From: Candidatus Omnitrophota bacterium
GTDB taxonomy: Bacteria; Omnitrophota; Koll11; Zapsychrales; Zapsychraceae
DNA length: 6,968 nucleotides
Assembly (NCBI GenBank): GCA_023140095.1
Contig: JAGLMJ010000064.1
Location: forward strand, 1 to 6,968
Direction of reading: 5' to 3'
Shown: piece after piece, positions 6,148-6,968 of the stretch
Layout: the number at the start of each line of letters is the position of its first letter
Numbering within the stretch: position 1 is the stretch's first letter
Translations under genes and position numbers: made by a program
Notes under the pieces: generated by a model
Databases searched by the model: none
Told to the model about the DNA's origin: nothing
What the model saw: the letters and a program-made list of their open reading frames with translations, nothing else

Positions 6148-6968
6148 ATGGCGAAAAGAAAAAAGACCGTTGTTATTACCGGGGGGGCCGGATTCTTGGG
6201 AAGCCATCTCTGCGACCGTTTTATCGGGGATGGCCTGAAGGTTATTTGCGTTGACAATTTAATTACCGGCAATTTGAAGAATATAAAACATTTACGGAGG
6301 AATAAAGACTTTGAGTTCATCAAGCGCGATGTTTCCAAAAAGCTGCACATCACGGGCCGCGTTGATTATGTTCTCCACTTTGCTTCGCCGGCAAGCCCGA
6401 CCGATTATCTTAATTATCCGATCCCGACCCTTAAGGTCGGATCATTAGGCGCGCATAATACCTTAGGGCTTGCGAAATTAAAAAAGGCGCGGTATTTAAT
6501 TGCCTCGACGTCAGAGGTCTACGGGGACCCGGAAGTCCATCCTCAGAAAGAAACCTATTGGGGGAATGTGAATCCTGTGGGCCCGCGCGGCTGCTATGAT
6601 GAAGCAAAACGCTTTGCCGAAGCCATTACCATGGCCTATCACCGTTATCACAAAATTGATACCCGGATCCTGCGCATTTTCAATACATACGGGCCGCGCA
6701 TGCGCATTAAAGACGGGCGCGTTGTCCCTAATTTTATTTATCAAGCGCTGCACAACAGGTCTCTTACTGTGTACGGCCGCGGAAAACAAACCAGGTCGTT
6801 TTGTTATTATTCTGACCTTGTTGAGGGGATCGTCCGGCTGCTGTATTCGAGGATCCATAGTCCGGTCAATATCGGCAATCCCGATGAGTTTACGATCCTT
6901 CAATTTGCTAAGTTGGTTATCAAGGCCGCGGATTCTAAAAGCAAGATAACCTATAAGCCGCTTCCGAT
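6148..6968 (+). CDS. UDP-glucuronate decarboxylase (UDP-xylose synthase type), C-terminus cut by window edge
   Basis: The frame stays open to the window end, giving 273 residues; family members have about 310-320, so roughly 40 are missing. This is an extended short-chain dehydrogenase/reductase that oxidises C4 of UDP-glucuronate with bound NAD+, decarboxylates, and re-reduces to UDP-xylose. The NAD loop is GGAGFLG (12-18). [11 protein letters not shown] (77-87), STSEVYGDP (120-128) and the hallmark block [13 protein letters not shown] (131-143) follow. The catalytic pair is Y150/K154 in CYDEAKR; S122 and E123 match the catalytic Ser-Glu of the related ArnA decarboxylase. FNTYGPRMR (178-186), GRVVPNFI (190-197) and [13 protein letters not shown] (212-224), containing a conserved Arg, complete the signature. 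This pattern separates it from UDP-glucose 4-epimerases and dTDP-glucose dehydratases. Ugd, two genes upstream, makes the expected substrate. The neighbouring UDP-GlcNAc-type dehydrogenase raises the alternative of UDP-GlcNAcA decarboxylation. Confidence 0.9.
   Translation, partial: MAKRKKTVVITGGAGFLGSHLCDRFIGDGLKVICVDNLITGNLKNIKHLRRNKDFEFIKRDVSKKLHITGRVDYVLHFASPASPTDYLNYPIPTLKVGSLGAHNTLGLAKLKKARYLIASTSEVYGDPEVHPQKETYWGNVNPVGPRGCYDEAKRFAEAITMAYHRYHKIDTRILRIFNTYGPRMRIKDGRVVPNFIYQALHNRSLTVYGRGKQTRSFCYYSDLVEGIVRLLYSRIHSPVNIGNPDEFTILQFAKLVIKAADSKSKITYKPLP

Noticed and set aside
6511..6949. Overlapping frames of 117 codons (forward) and 130 codons (reverse) near the right edge
   Set aside because: Both lie inside the UXS-type gene, whose frame carries the full family motif set; the alternatives show no recognisable domain.

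Overview
The window looks like one stretch of a diderm (Gram-negative-type) bacterial chromosome with moderate GC content. All recognisable genes lie on the + strand, head to tail and almost without gaps. A full-length LptD-type outer-membrane protein shows that the cell has an outer membrane with LPS-like lipid. The combination of an isolated LptD, a short ROK kinase and a nucleotide-sugar cluster would fit a PVC-superphylum or Omnitrophota-like lineage. That placement is an impression from gene content, not something the sequence proves.

Layout: positions 1-81 carry what may be the last 26 codons of an upstream gene. A 126-base spacer (82-207) holds a plausible sigma-70 promoter (99-127), with an imperfect LacI-type palindrome just downstream of the expected transcript start. 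Then come a ROK-family sugar kinase (208-1140), an LptD homologue (1130-3460, GTG start, 11-base overlap), a UDP-glucose 6-dehydrogenase (3460-4791, 1-base overlap), a WbpA/TviB-type UDP-N-acetylhexosamine 6-dehydrogenase (4836-6137) and a UDP-xylose-synthase-type decarboxylase (6148 to beyond the window edge). No terminator or second promoter is evident after 208, so I infer a single operon. No gene-free stretch exceeds 300 bases.

Working together: the kinase can supply glucose 6-phosphate, a precursor of UDP-glucose through enzymes not in this window. Ugd oxidises UDP-glucose to UDP-glucuronate, and the UXS-type enzyme decarboxylates that to UDP-xylose. The second dehydrogenase would make a UDP-N-acetylhexosaminuronate. 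These are building blocks for surface glycans, and LptD is the outer-membrane gate for LPS, so the theme is envelope polysaccharide or LPS. No mobile element, CRISPR array, tRNA or rRNA was seen. The more unusual points are a 24-base in-frame minisatellite just after the LptD signal peptide, the placement of lptD among sugar-nucleotide genes, and a 14-codon mini-ORF whose TAG stop directly abuts the ATG of the second dehydrogenase.
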